A DNA stretch of 10,223 bases from Candidatus Parcubacteria bacterium. Its GTDB lineage: Bacteria; Patescibacteriota; Minisyncoccia; Phycocordibacterales; UBA6065. Below are positions 1 through 5,371 of the stretch, one piece after another (the stretch's first letter is position 1; the number at the start of each line of letters is the position of its first letter). The position numbers were made by a program, and so were the translations under genes. The notes beneath the pieces were generated by a model. It searched no databases. It saw only the letters and a list, made by a program, of their open reading frames with translations, and had not been told where the DNA came from. The stretch covers positions 1 to 10,223 of the forward strand of contig JAIFWQ010000007.1 in NCBI GenBank assembly GCA_019661795.1. Reading direction: 5' to 3'.

Positions 1-1316
1 AGATGCGGATTCGGCAGGAAGCCCCCGTTCCCGAGCGAAGAGAGCGCCCTGATGGTTTCGATCGGCGATATGGCTATTCCCTGCCCGAACGCGGCCGTGA
101 CGTGCTCGAGGTCGCGCGGGCTTTTGAGGTTCGCTATCTGTCCGCGGACTTCGCCCGGCATGTCGATGCCTGTCTCTTCGCCGAGGCCGTACGACGTGAG
201 ATATTTCGTGACGGCGTCGTTCCCGAGCTTTTTCGCGACGAAGGCCATGCCCACGTTGAGGGACTCGTTCAGCACTTTTTGCATGCTCGTCATGCCGCGG
301 GCTTTGCCGTCGAAGTTCGATATTTTGGCCCCGTTGACCAGGATGAATCCCGTGTCGTCGTATACGGTTTCCGGTTTGACGACGCCGGCGTCGATACCCG
401 CCGCCATGACGAGAGGCTTCACGATCGATCCCATCTCGTATACGCCGTCGACGAGGGGGTTTTTGAACGCGGCCTGATTCTTTTCCTTGGCGAAATCGTT
501 GGGATCGAACGTCGGATTGACCGCCATGGCGTATATCTCGCCGTTATTCGGATTCATGATGATGCCGCCGGTCAGGTTCGAATGCCAGACGCCCATGACA
601 GAAGCGAGCCTGCGTTCGAGCTCCTGTTCGACCGTCGGCTCGATGGTCGTCACGATGGAGCCTTCGGAAGCGTCGTCTTTGAGGAAGGCGTCGCTCACGT
701 TCGAGAATATTTCGGCGAAGAAATTGACGTGGGCGGACGATTCGCCGCGGGACAGCACGTCGTCATAGAATTTCTCGAGGCCGTATCTGCCGGAAAGCGT
801 CACGCCGTCTTCTTTGTATCCGACGAAGCCGAGCGCGTTCGCGGCGGTTTTGCCTGCGGGATAGTATCTCCACTGCTCTTTGTACGTGCCGAGGCCGGCG
901 ATGGCGAGAGCGTCGATGCGTTTCGCCGCCGCTTCATCGATCCGATGCGCGATCTCTGCGTACGAGCTCGTCGTCGCGGCCCGCGCCATGAGGACGTCTT
1001 CGCTTACAGGCAGTATGCCGGAAAGGGCGTTCACCACGTCTTCCGGATGGGCGATCTTCTTCGGCTCGAGCGTTACGGCATATCCCGTGCCCAAGGTCGC
1101 GGCCGATATCGGCACGCCGGATTTAGGAGAGAAATAGATCGAGCCGCGGTCGAAGAGCGCCCCGCCCTGCTTCACATATTGCCTGTCCGCCTGGCTCGCA
1201 TAGGCGTCGCGCTTCACGACTTGGACATAATAAAGCCTCGCCGCGATGATGGAAGCGGCGAGGCAGACGCATACGCCGATGAATCTGATCCGGGCCTGGT
1301 TCGGCATGATGCCCAT
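1..1316 (-). CDS. ftsI: Division-type class B penicillin-binding protein (FtsI/PBP3 family), 3' end outside window
   Basis: This is a peptidoglycan D,D-transpeptidase, expected to crosslink septal wall in the periplasm as part of the divisome. I translated the minus strand directly: 438 residues are visible and the frame is still open at the left edge. A membrane anchor spans residues 9-33 and a dimerisation/pedestal region follows. The transpeptidase domain carries the active-site motif GSIVKP, with Ser297 and Lys300, and the second motif SLN at 352-354. The KTG motif should lie just beyond the window. The start is the only ATG just after an in-frame TAA; an ATG three codons later is the alternative. 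Neither has a clear Shine-Dalgarno. It begins 19 bases after the FtsL-like gene, in the usual dcw order mraZ-rsmH-ftsL-ftsI. That order, and a second class B PBP in the mre cluster, favour a division role over an elongation role. The family is certain and the FtsI assignment rests on context. Confidence 0.93.
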   Translation of the reverse strand, partial: MGIMPNQARIRFIGVCVCLAASIIAARLYYVQVVKRDAYASQADRQYVKQGGALFDRGSIYFSPKSGVPISAATLGTGYAVTLEPKKIAHPEDVVNALSGILPVSEDVLMARAATTSSYAEIAHRIDEAAAKRIDALAIAGLGTYKEQWRYYPAGKTAANALGFVGYKEDGVTLSGRYGLEKFYDDVLSRGESSAHVNFFAEIFSNVSDAFLKDDASEGSIVTTIEPTVEQELERRLASVMGVWHSNLTGGIIMNPNNGEIYAMAVNPTFDPNDFAKEKNQAAFKNPLVDGVYEMGSIVKPLVMAAGIDAGVVKPETVYDDTGFILVNGAKISNFDGKARGMTSMQKVLNESLNVGMAFVAKKLGNDAVTKYLTSYGLGEETGIDMPGEVRGQIANLKSPRDLEHVTAAFGQGIAISPIETIRALSSLGNGGFLPNPH

Positions 1317-1335
1317 GTTCGGCGGTTGTTACGTT

Positions 1336-1656
1336 CTAGCGATTAAACGAAAGGGATCCGATGCTGACTTTGGAGACATAGACCGGCTCGCCTTTCGGCT
1401 CTGTAAAACCCATGGCGAACGCGTCGTCTTTGGTCAGGGACGATTTCGCGGCCAGATATCGGGATTCGAGGCCGGAAACGGACGACGTGAGGGCGCCAAG
1501 CTTCGACTGCATGTCTTTGGTCGCGACGATGTTCGATATGGTCGCGTTTATGAAATACGCATATGCGAATACGAAAGCGAAGATGACGCCGAGAAGCGCC
1601 CACGATGTTATCGGGCGTTCGAATCTCTCTACTTTTTCTTGTACGTACTGTGTCAT
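1336..1656 (-). CDS. ftsL: FtsL-like bitopic cell-division protein
   Basis: This 106-residue single-pass membrane protein lies between rsmH and ftsI, the standard position of ftsL. A short charged cytoplasmic N-terminus is followed by one membrane segment at about 17-40, then a short helical stretch that could form a coiled coil (about 41-72). The C-terminal extracytoplasmic tail contains a GFTEPKGEPVYV stretch (83-94), which resembles the LGMV.P...VYV ending common in FtsL/DivIC-type proteins. FtsL scaffolds the FtsQLB complex and helps activate septal synthesis. The frame stays open upstream to 1800, but those 48 extra codons would lie inside rsmH. I therefore chose the ATG at 1656, 23 bases after the rsmH stop. 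No strong ribosome-binding site precedes it. FtsL sequences diverge strongly, so topology and synteny carry the call. Confidence 0.8.
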   Translation of the reverse strand: MTQYVQEKVERFERPITSWALLGVIFAFVFAYAYFINATISNIVATKDMQSKLGALTSSVSGLESRYLAAKSSLTKDDAFAMGFTEPKGEPVYVSKVSIGSLSFNR

Positions 1657-1679
1657 GTTGTTCGGTTTATCTTCTGCTT

Positions 1680-2585
1680 TTAATTTTTTATGAAAATCCT
1701 CAATTTGGCGCTCCGCGATCGGGGATTCCGCGCGATCTCTTCGTCCCCGGGTGCGACGGGCTTTTTCGCGAGCTGTTCGCCCCTGCCTGCTTTTGCCCAT
1801 TCCTTCATAGCTGTCTTCACGATCCTGTCTTCGAGGCTGTGAAAGGATATGACCGCCAGCCTGCCGCCCTGCGAAAGGGCTCCGAAGGCCGCATCGAGGC
1901 CTTTTTTAAGGCTGCCCAGTTCATCGTTCACGGCTATGCGGAGCGCCTGGAAGGTCCTCGTCGCCGGATGGATCTTGCCTCGCTTATACATCCCTGGCAC
2001 AGCCGATTCGATCACGGATACGAGGTCGGATGTGGTCTCGATCGGGCGGTCGGTTCTGCGGGCGGCGATCGCTTTGGCTATGCGCCGCGCGTATCGTTCT
2101 TCGCCGTAGGCGTATATGACGTTCGCGATGTCTTCTTCGGCCCAGCCGTTCACGATGTCGCGGGCGGTGAACGAATCAGCGGTCGGCTCTTTCTCCATCG
2201 TCATGAGAAGCGGTTCGTCTTTTTTAAAAGAGAATCCCCTGCCCGACGAATCGATATGCGGAGAAGATACGCCGAGGTCGAGGATGATCTTGTCGGCTGA
2301 CGATTTGCCCGCCTTCGATACGAATTCGCCCATGTCGCGGAAGTTGCCTTTGAAGAGCTTGGCTTCGATGCCTGCGGACTTGAGCTTCGCCTCGGATTCG
2401 GCCAGAGCGTCGCTGTCGCGGTCGATGCCGACGATGAATGCGTCGCCGCCTTTCGCCCGCGCGGACTTCGCCGCTTCGATCGCGTGCCCCGCCCTGCCGA
2501 GCGTGCCGTCGACGACGACGTCTCCCGGCCGTATATCGAGACCCTCTATCGTTTCTTTTAAAAGAACTGACTCGTGCATGGTCAT
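1680..2585 (-). CDS. rsmH: 16S rRNA (cytosine-1402-N4)-methyltransferase
   Basis: RsmH (MraW) methylates N4 of C1402 of 16S rRNA in the ribosomal P site, using S-adenosylmethionine, in the cytoplasm. The 301-residue length is normal. Family signatures appear in order: HESVLL at the N-terminus, the SAM-binding VDGTLGRAGH at 25-34, GIDRD at 53-57, DLGVSSPHID at 103-112, HPATRTFQALRIAVNDEL at 206-223, ISFHSLEDR at 246-254 and the terminal RNPRSRSAKLR at 286-296. The usual PLDMRM stretch reads PLLMTM here (125-130), a divergent version. Two ATGs lie close together (2585 and 2579). The second fits the usual MHxSVLL start, and neither has a strong Shine-Dalgarno. The gene follows the mraZ stop by three bases, so the two are surely co-transcribed. 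Confidence 0.97.
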   Translation of the reverse strand: MTMHESVLLKETIEGLDIRPGDVVVDGTLGRAGHAIEAAKSARAKGGDAFIVGIDRDSDALAESEAKLKSAGIEAKLFKGNFRDMGEFVSKAGKSSADKIILDLGVSSPHIDSSGRGFSFKKDEPLLMTMEKEPTADSFTARDIVNGWAEEDIANVIYAYGEERYARRIAKAIAARRTDRPIETTSDLVSVIESAVPGMYKRGKIHPATRTFQALRIAVNDELGSLKKGLDAAFGALSQGGRLAVISFHSLEDRIVKTAMKEWAKAGRGEQLAKKPVAPGDEEIARNPRSRSAKLRIFIKN

Positions 2586-2588
2586 CCG

Positions 2589-3023
2589 TTAGATGACGCC
2601 GACCGATCCGAGCTTCTCAGCCAGAGCTCCCGCCTTGCCTTCGACTCCCTTCTTGTAGCTCGCCCAGGCTTTGTCGTTCCAGATCTCGACGCGCGATTGG
2701 ACGCCGACGACGGAGACCTTGCCTTTGAGGTTCGCCCAGCTCTGGAGGAAATCAGGGACAAGGATGCGGCCGATCGAATCGATGTCCGCCTCCACCGCGC
2801 CGCCGAACATGAATCGGCTGAACGACCTGTTATCCGACTGGCCGAGCGACGCTTCGGCGAGCTTGCCCGATATCCTGTCCCATTCCTTCGGCGTGAATAC
2901 GAAGAGACAATGGTCGAGACCCGGGGTCACCACCACTTTCTTCCCCATCTTCTCCCTGAACCTGACCGGGAGAGAGATGCGGTTCTTGTCGTCTATCGAA
3001 TGAGTGTATTCGCCGATGAGCAT
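2589..3023 (-). CDS. mraZ: Transcriptional regulator MraZ
   Basis: MraZ is a DNA-binding protein of the AbrB/SpoVT double-psi barrel type. It forms ring-shaped oligomers and regulates its own division/cell-wall operon. At 144 residues it has the usual length and shows both tandem motifs: DDKNRISLPVRFR at 11-23 and DSIGRILVPDFL at 82-93. The first normally reads D-K-G-R and has N at position 14 here. Arg15, which matters for DNA binding in E. coli MraZ, is present. It has the best ribosome-binding site in the window, AGAGAGGA six bases before the ATG. It is the first clearly recognisable gene of the dcw cluster, three bases from rsmH. Upstream lies a phased array of GTG-led boxes resembling MraZ operators, which suggests autoregulation. 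Confidence 0.97.
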   Translation of the reverse strand: MLIGEYTHSIDDKNRISLPVRFREKMGKKVVVTPGLDHCLFVFTPKEWDRISGKLAEASLGQSDNRSFSRFMFGGAVEADIDSIGRILVPDFLQSWANLKGKVSVVGVQSRVEIWNDKAWASYKKGVEGKAGALAEKLGSVGVI

Positions 3024-3028
3024 TAAAG

Positions 3029-3037
3029 TTCCTCTCT
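3029..3037 (-). promoter_or_regulatory. mraZ ribosome-binding site overlapping upstream stop codon
   Basis: The minus strand reads AGAGAGGAA, with a six-base gap from AGAGAGGA to the mraZ ATG. It is the clearest Shine-Dalgarno in the window. The TAG of the small upstream ORF (3036-3038) overlaps its first bases, the arrangement expected for translational coupling. Confidence 0.75.
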
Positions 3038-3197
3038 ATCGCTTTCTCTTCGCTGCCGCTTCGGGCTTTCGCCTGGCGGGCACCGGGACCAATTCGCGAA
3101 GCCGGAGGCCTTTGACGCGGAACGTAGTGATGAGAAGCGTTCCGCCGTCCTTTCCTCTCGCGCCGACGGCTTCGTACGATGTTTTGACGATTCGCAT
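3036..3197 (-). CDS. Possible small basic protein (53 aa) upstream of mraZ, unknown function
   Basis: I do not recognise this protein. The frame encodes 53 residues from ATG at 3197 to TAG. A core that could form beta strands (LLITTFRVKGLRLRELVPV, residues 21-39) is followed by a very basic tail, PARRKPEAAAKRKR. No signal peptide or membrane segment is visible. About 70 percent of its third codon positions are G or C, like the neighbouring real genes, which argues for coding. Its stop overlaps the mraZ Shine-Dalgarno, so translation of the two could be coupled. An AGG lies only three bases before the ATG, so its own ribosome-binding site is poor. The frame extends upstream to 3293, but that part is the promoter/operator and is unlikely to be translated. 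It may be a real small protein, a coupling leader ORF, or a chance frame. Confidence 0.5.
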   Translation of the reverse strand: MRIVKTSYEAVGARGKDGGTLLITTFRVKGLRLRELVPVPARRKPEAAAKRKR

Positions 3198-3263
3198 GCG
3201 CCTCGTGGGATTTTTATCGGAGGAAGATCGCCTTCTGGTCGACTTTCCACTTTTTCCCACTTG

Positions 3264-3293
3264 GTTATAAGTGTATAACACTTCGTCCCACAA
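3264..3293 (-). promoter_or_regulatory. Likely promoter of the mraZ (dcw) operon
   Basis: A -10 element TATAAC (3269-3264, five of six matches to TATAAT) follows a weak -35 TTGTGG (3293-3288) after 18 bases. The predicted start is near 3257, giving a leader of about 60 bases before the small ORF and about 234 before mraZ. The region is much more AT-rich than its surroundings. The -10 is also half of a perfect inverted repeat, GTTATA-AGTG-TATAAC, at 3264-3279. Confidence 0.5.
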
Positions 3294-3303
3294 TCATACA
3301 CGG

Positions 3304-3312
3304 TTATCCACA
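3304..3312 (+). promoter_or_regulatory. Perfect match to the DnaA-box consensus
   Basis: The plus strand reads TTATCCACA, identical to the high-affinity DnaA box known from E. coli oriC. It overlaps the second GTG box of the putative MraZ array (GTGGA at 3311-3307 on the other strand). A single 9-base match can arise by chance, and no cluster of further boxes or an AT-rich unwinding element was seen, so this is not an origin. DnaA could be a second regulator of the operon, or the match may only reflect the MraZ box sequence. Confidence 0.35.
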
Positions 3313-3335
3313 GAAATGCACTAGGAAAAGCGGGT

Positions 3336-3366
3336 ACGAAAAGCGCCGCCTCTTTCGAGGCGGCGC
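3336..3366 (-). terminator. Rho-independent terminator after lysS
   Basis: On the minus strand a perfect 10-base-pair GC-rich stem (GCGCCGCCTC paired with GAGGCGGCGC, 3366-3357 and 3352-3343) closes a GAAA tetraloop of the very stable GNRA type. TTTTCG follows directly. It begins 26 bases after the lysS stop. It should end the proS-to-lysS transcript just before the promoter region of the dcw cluster. Its T-tract is short (four T's). Confidence 0.88.
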
Positions 3367-3392
3367 CTGAATGACGTTTATATAAAGCCCTC

Positions 3393-4826
3393 CTATGCCC
3401 TCGGCTTCATGGTCGGGAAAAGGATGACCTCCTTTATGTTCCTCTGGCCTGAAAGGAGCATGACGAGCCTGTCGATGCCGATACCCACGCCGCCTGCGGG
3501 AGGCATGCCGTATTCGAGCGCCTCGACGTATTCGAGGTCGTTCGGCTGGGCTTCCTTGTCGCCCGCTTTCGCGTTCTTCTCTTCTTTGGTGAACCTGTCG
3601 CGCTGGTCGATCGGATCGTTGAGCTCCGAGAACGCCTTCACGAGCTCCATGCCTCCGGCGATGAGCTGGAACGCGTCGACGGCGTTCGGGTCGCGCTCGG
3701 ACCTTTTGGCGAGCGGCAGCATGTCGACGGGATATTCGACGACGAACGTCGGCTCTGCGATGTTCGGTCGCGACGCTCTTTTATATATATTGTCTATGAT
3801 CTTTTCCTTCGAATCGGCCGCATCGAATTTGACGCCGAGGCCTTTGGCCTTCGCTTCGATCTCTTTCCTGTCGGCCGTGAACGGGTCGAAGCCGGCATCC
3901 CTTTTGAGGAGCTCGCGGTACGATATGCGCTTGAACTTTTTCGAGAAATCGAGCGAGCTCAAATCGCCGACGAGGCTGCGGAGCATGCCTTCGACGAAAT
4001 CCATCTGCGACTCCGCCGTCGCGAACGCCTCATAGAATTCGAGCATGGTGAATTCAGGATTGTGCGTGACGTCGATGCCTTCGTTCCTGAAATTCCTGCC
4101 GATCTCGTAGACCTTCGGGAATCCGCCGATGAGGAGCTTCTTCAGATAGAGCTCGGGAGCGATGCGCAGGTAAAGGTCGATGTCGAGCGCGTTGTGATGC
4201 GTTTTGAAAGGCAGGGCGTTCGTGCCTCCGGCGAGAGGCTGGAGCTGGGGCGTTTCGACTTCGAGATAGCCGGCCCGGTCGAGCATGGCGCGCAGGGCGG
4301 TGATCGTTTTGGACCGCAGGACGAATCGCTCGCGGATCTCCTCCGACATGAGCGTGTCGAGGTATCGCCTGCGGAATCGTTCTTCCACGTCCTGAAGGCC
4401 GCTCCATTTTTCAGGGAGCGGACGGAGCGATTTGGCGAGCATGGCCCAGCTTTTGGCGAGGAGGCTCTTCTCGCCTTTCTGGGTCGTGAAGAGCTCGCCT
4501 GCGACTTCGACGATGTCGCCGATGTCCGCCGCGTCGGCAAAAAGCTTGAAGAGCTTCTCGTCGATCGAGTCTTTTTTAAATACCGCCTGGAACGTCGCGG
4601 TGCCGTCGAAAAGAGGCGCGAAAAGTATCGCGCCCTGGCCGCGGATCGCCATGATCCTGCCCGCGACGGTTATGTCGCCTTTTTTGGAGAGCTTTTCGAA
4701 ATCCGCCTTGACCTGGGCTAATTCGAAGCCGCGCCCGCTCCGGATCGGGAACGGATTCATGCCCGCATCCTTCAAAAGCTCGAGTTTCTTGAGCCTAGCT
4801 GCGCGTATTTCGTCGATTGATGACAT
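3393..4826 (-). CDS. lysS: Lysine--tRNA ligase, class II
   Basis: LysRS charges tRNA-Lys with lysine in the cytoplasm. The 477-residue protein shows an N-terminal OB-fold anticodon-binding domain at about 53-140 and then the class II catalytic core. Motif 1 lies around 183-200 (GYLEVETPQLQP), motif 2 at about 243-263 (GRNFRNEGID.THNPEFT) and motif 3 at about 442-458 (PPAGGVGIGIDRLVML). The substrate-site segment GGMELVKAFSELNDPIDQR (391-409) is clear. The residues before it read AVDAFQLIAGG where RFELFIGG-like sequence is more usual, a mild lineage variant. It follows greA by 17 bases and is last before the terminator, so it is probably the distal gene of the run. There is no strong Shine-Dalgarno; a purine-rich GAAAGCGA precedes the ATG. 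Confidence 0.98.
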   Translation of the reverse strand: MSSIDEIRAARLKKLELLKDAGMNPFPIRSGRGFELAQVKADFEKLSKKGDITVAGRIMAIRGQGAILFAPLFDGTATFQAVFKKDSIDEKLFKLFADAADIGDIVEVAGELFTTQKGEKSLLAKSWAMLAKSLRPLPEKWSGLQDVEERFRRRYLDTLMSEEIRERFVLRSKTITALRAMLDRAGYLEVETPQLQPLAGGTNALPFKTHHNALDIDLYLRIAPELYLKKLLIGGFPKVYEIGRNFRNEGIDVTHNPEFTMLEFYEAFATAESQMDFVEGMLRSLVGDLSSLDFSKKFKRISYRELLKRDAGFDPFTADRKEIEAKAKGLGVKFDAADSKEKIIDNIYKRASRPNIAEPTFVVEYPVDMLPLAKRSERDPNAVDAFQLIAGGMELVKAFSELNDPIDQRDRFTKEEKNAKAGDKEAQPNDLEYVEALEYGMPPAGGVGIGIDRLVMLLSGQRNIKEVILFPTMKPRA

Positions 4827-4843
4827 TCGCTTTCGCGTTTTAT

Positions 4844-5311
4844 CTATTCTACCGAGACGATCTTGTAGCTCGCCGCGCCTTTCGGGGTATTCACGGATAC
4901 GACTTCGCCTTTCCTTTTGCCTATCAGCACCGAACCGAGGGGCGAAAGATTCGATATCTTGCCTTCAGCGGTGTTCACTTCGTCGGAGCCGACGATCTTG
5001 AACTTCTGCGCGCCTTTGGCGCCCTGCTTTTCGATCGCCACGACCGAACCCATCGAAACGCTGTCGCCGTGGGCTTCGTGGACGATCTCCGCGGTCTTGA
5101 GCGTGTTCTCGATCGTCATGATGCGGTCTTCGATCGTAGCCTGAAGCTCGCGAGCTTCCTGATATTCCGCGTTCTCCGAAAGGTCGCCGAGGGAACGGGC
5201 GTATTCGAGGCTCTGGGCGACTTCTTTCCGGCGGACGGTCTTGAGCTCCTGAAGCTCTTTCTCGAGATCCTTATACTTCTCTTTCGTGAGGTATTTCGTA
5301 GTGTCGGGCAT
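4844..5311 (-). CDS. greA: Transcription elongation factor GreA
   Basis: GreA enters the RNA polymerase secondary channel and stimulates cleavage of backtracked RNA. The 155-residue length is normal. The N-terminal coiled coil runs over about 8-76 and carries the diagnostic tip motif GDLSENAEY at 42-50, with acidic Asp43 and Glu46 that help place catalytic metal. The C-terminal FKBP-like domain includes NLSPLGSVLIGKRKGE (121-136) and ends in YKIVSVE. It lies 60 bases after mrdA and 17 before lysS. A greA-lysS pair is common in bacteria. That 60-base gap is the longest in the right-hand run and could hold its own promoter, but I see only a weak TATAGC close to the ATG. No Shine-Dalgarno is visible. 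Confidence 0.97.
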   Translation of the reverse strand: MPDTTKYLTKEKYKDLEKELQELKTVRRKEVAQSLEYARSLGDLSENAEYQEARELQATIEDRIMTIENTLKTAEIVHEAHGDSVSMGSVVAIEKQGAKGAQKFKIVGSDEVNTAEGKISNLSPLGSVLIGKRKGEVVSVNTPKGAASYKIVSVE

Positions 5312-5371
5312 GGCTGCTATAAGTTCTTAACTAGCGATTAAACGGCTGAATGGCCAATATGATACCACACG

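Larger units (their letters stand above)
3246..3321 (-). promoter_or_regulatory. Phased GTG-box array, probable MraZ operator
   Basis: On the minus strand, boxes starting with GTG begin at 3321 (GTGCA), 3311 (GTGGA), 3301 (GTGTA), 3291 (GTGGG) and 3281 (GTGTT), each exactly 10 bases after the last. The phase then breaks by one base, and two more begin at 3260 (GTGGG) and 3250 (GTGGA). The last pair reads TGGGA-N5-TGGAA, essentially the TGGGN repeat with five-base spacers described for E. coli MraZ. Mollicute MraZ sites likewise use repeated AAAGTG-type boxes. One box per helical turn suits a ring-shaped oligomer reading one face of the DNA. The array overlaps the likely -35, -10 and start point, so repression is the simplest reading, though mollicute MraZ activates. 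Specificity is inferred from the adjacent mraZ gene. Confidence 0.72.

Noticed and set aside
3..1346. 447-codon open frame on the plus strand opposite ftsI
   Set aside because: It is a shadow of the GC-rich ftsI codons: its product is a low-complexity mix of R, D, V and H with no domain, whereas the minus strand gives an unmistakable transpeptidase.
1657..1800. 48-codon N-terminal extension of the FtsL-like protein
   Set aside because: It lies mostly inside the conserved C-terminus of rsmH and is arginine-rich antisense-like sequence; the ATG at 1656 gives a normal FtsL topology.
3201..3225. CCTC/GAGG inverted repeat that could hide the start of the small ORF
   Set aside because: Only four base pairs (five with a bulge) close a loop of about 15 bases, too weak to claim as a riboswitch or attenuator.
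3198..3293. Upstream extension of the small ORF to an ATG at 3293
   Set aside because: It would translate the promoter and GTG-box operator; the composition changes to that of regulatory DNA and the predicted transcript starts downstream of it.
3304..3312. Replication origin suggested by a DnaA box
   Set aside because: There is only one exact box, with no box cluster, no dnaA or dnaN neighbours, and the site overlaps the MraZ-like array.
3376..3385. TTTATATAAA palindrome just after lysS
   Set aside because: It is a short AT-rich palindrome without spacing to any gene start on either strand; probably chance between the lysS stop and the terminator.
5316..5321. TATAGC as a greA promoter -10
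   Set aside because: It matches only four of six positions, lies too close to the ATG for a normal start and has no credible -35.
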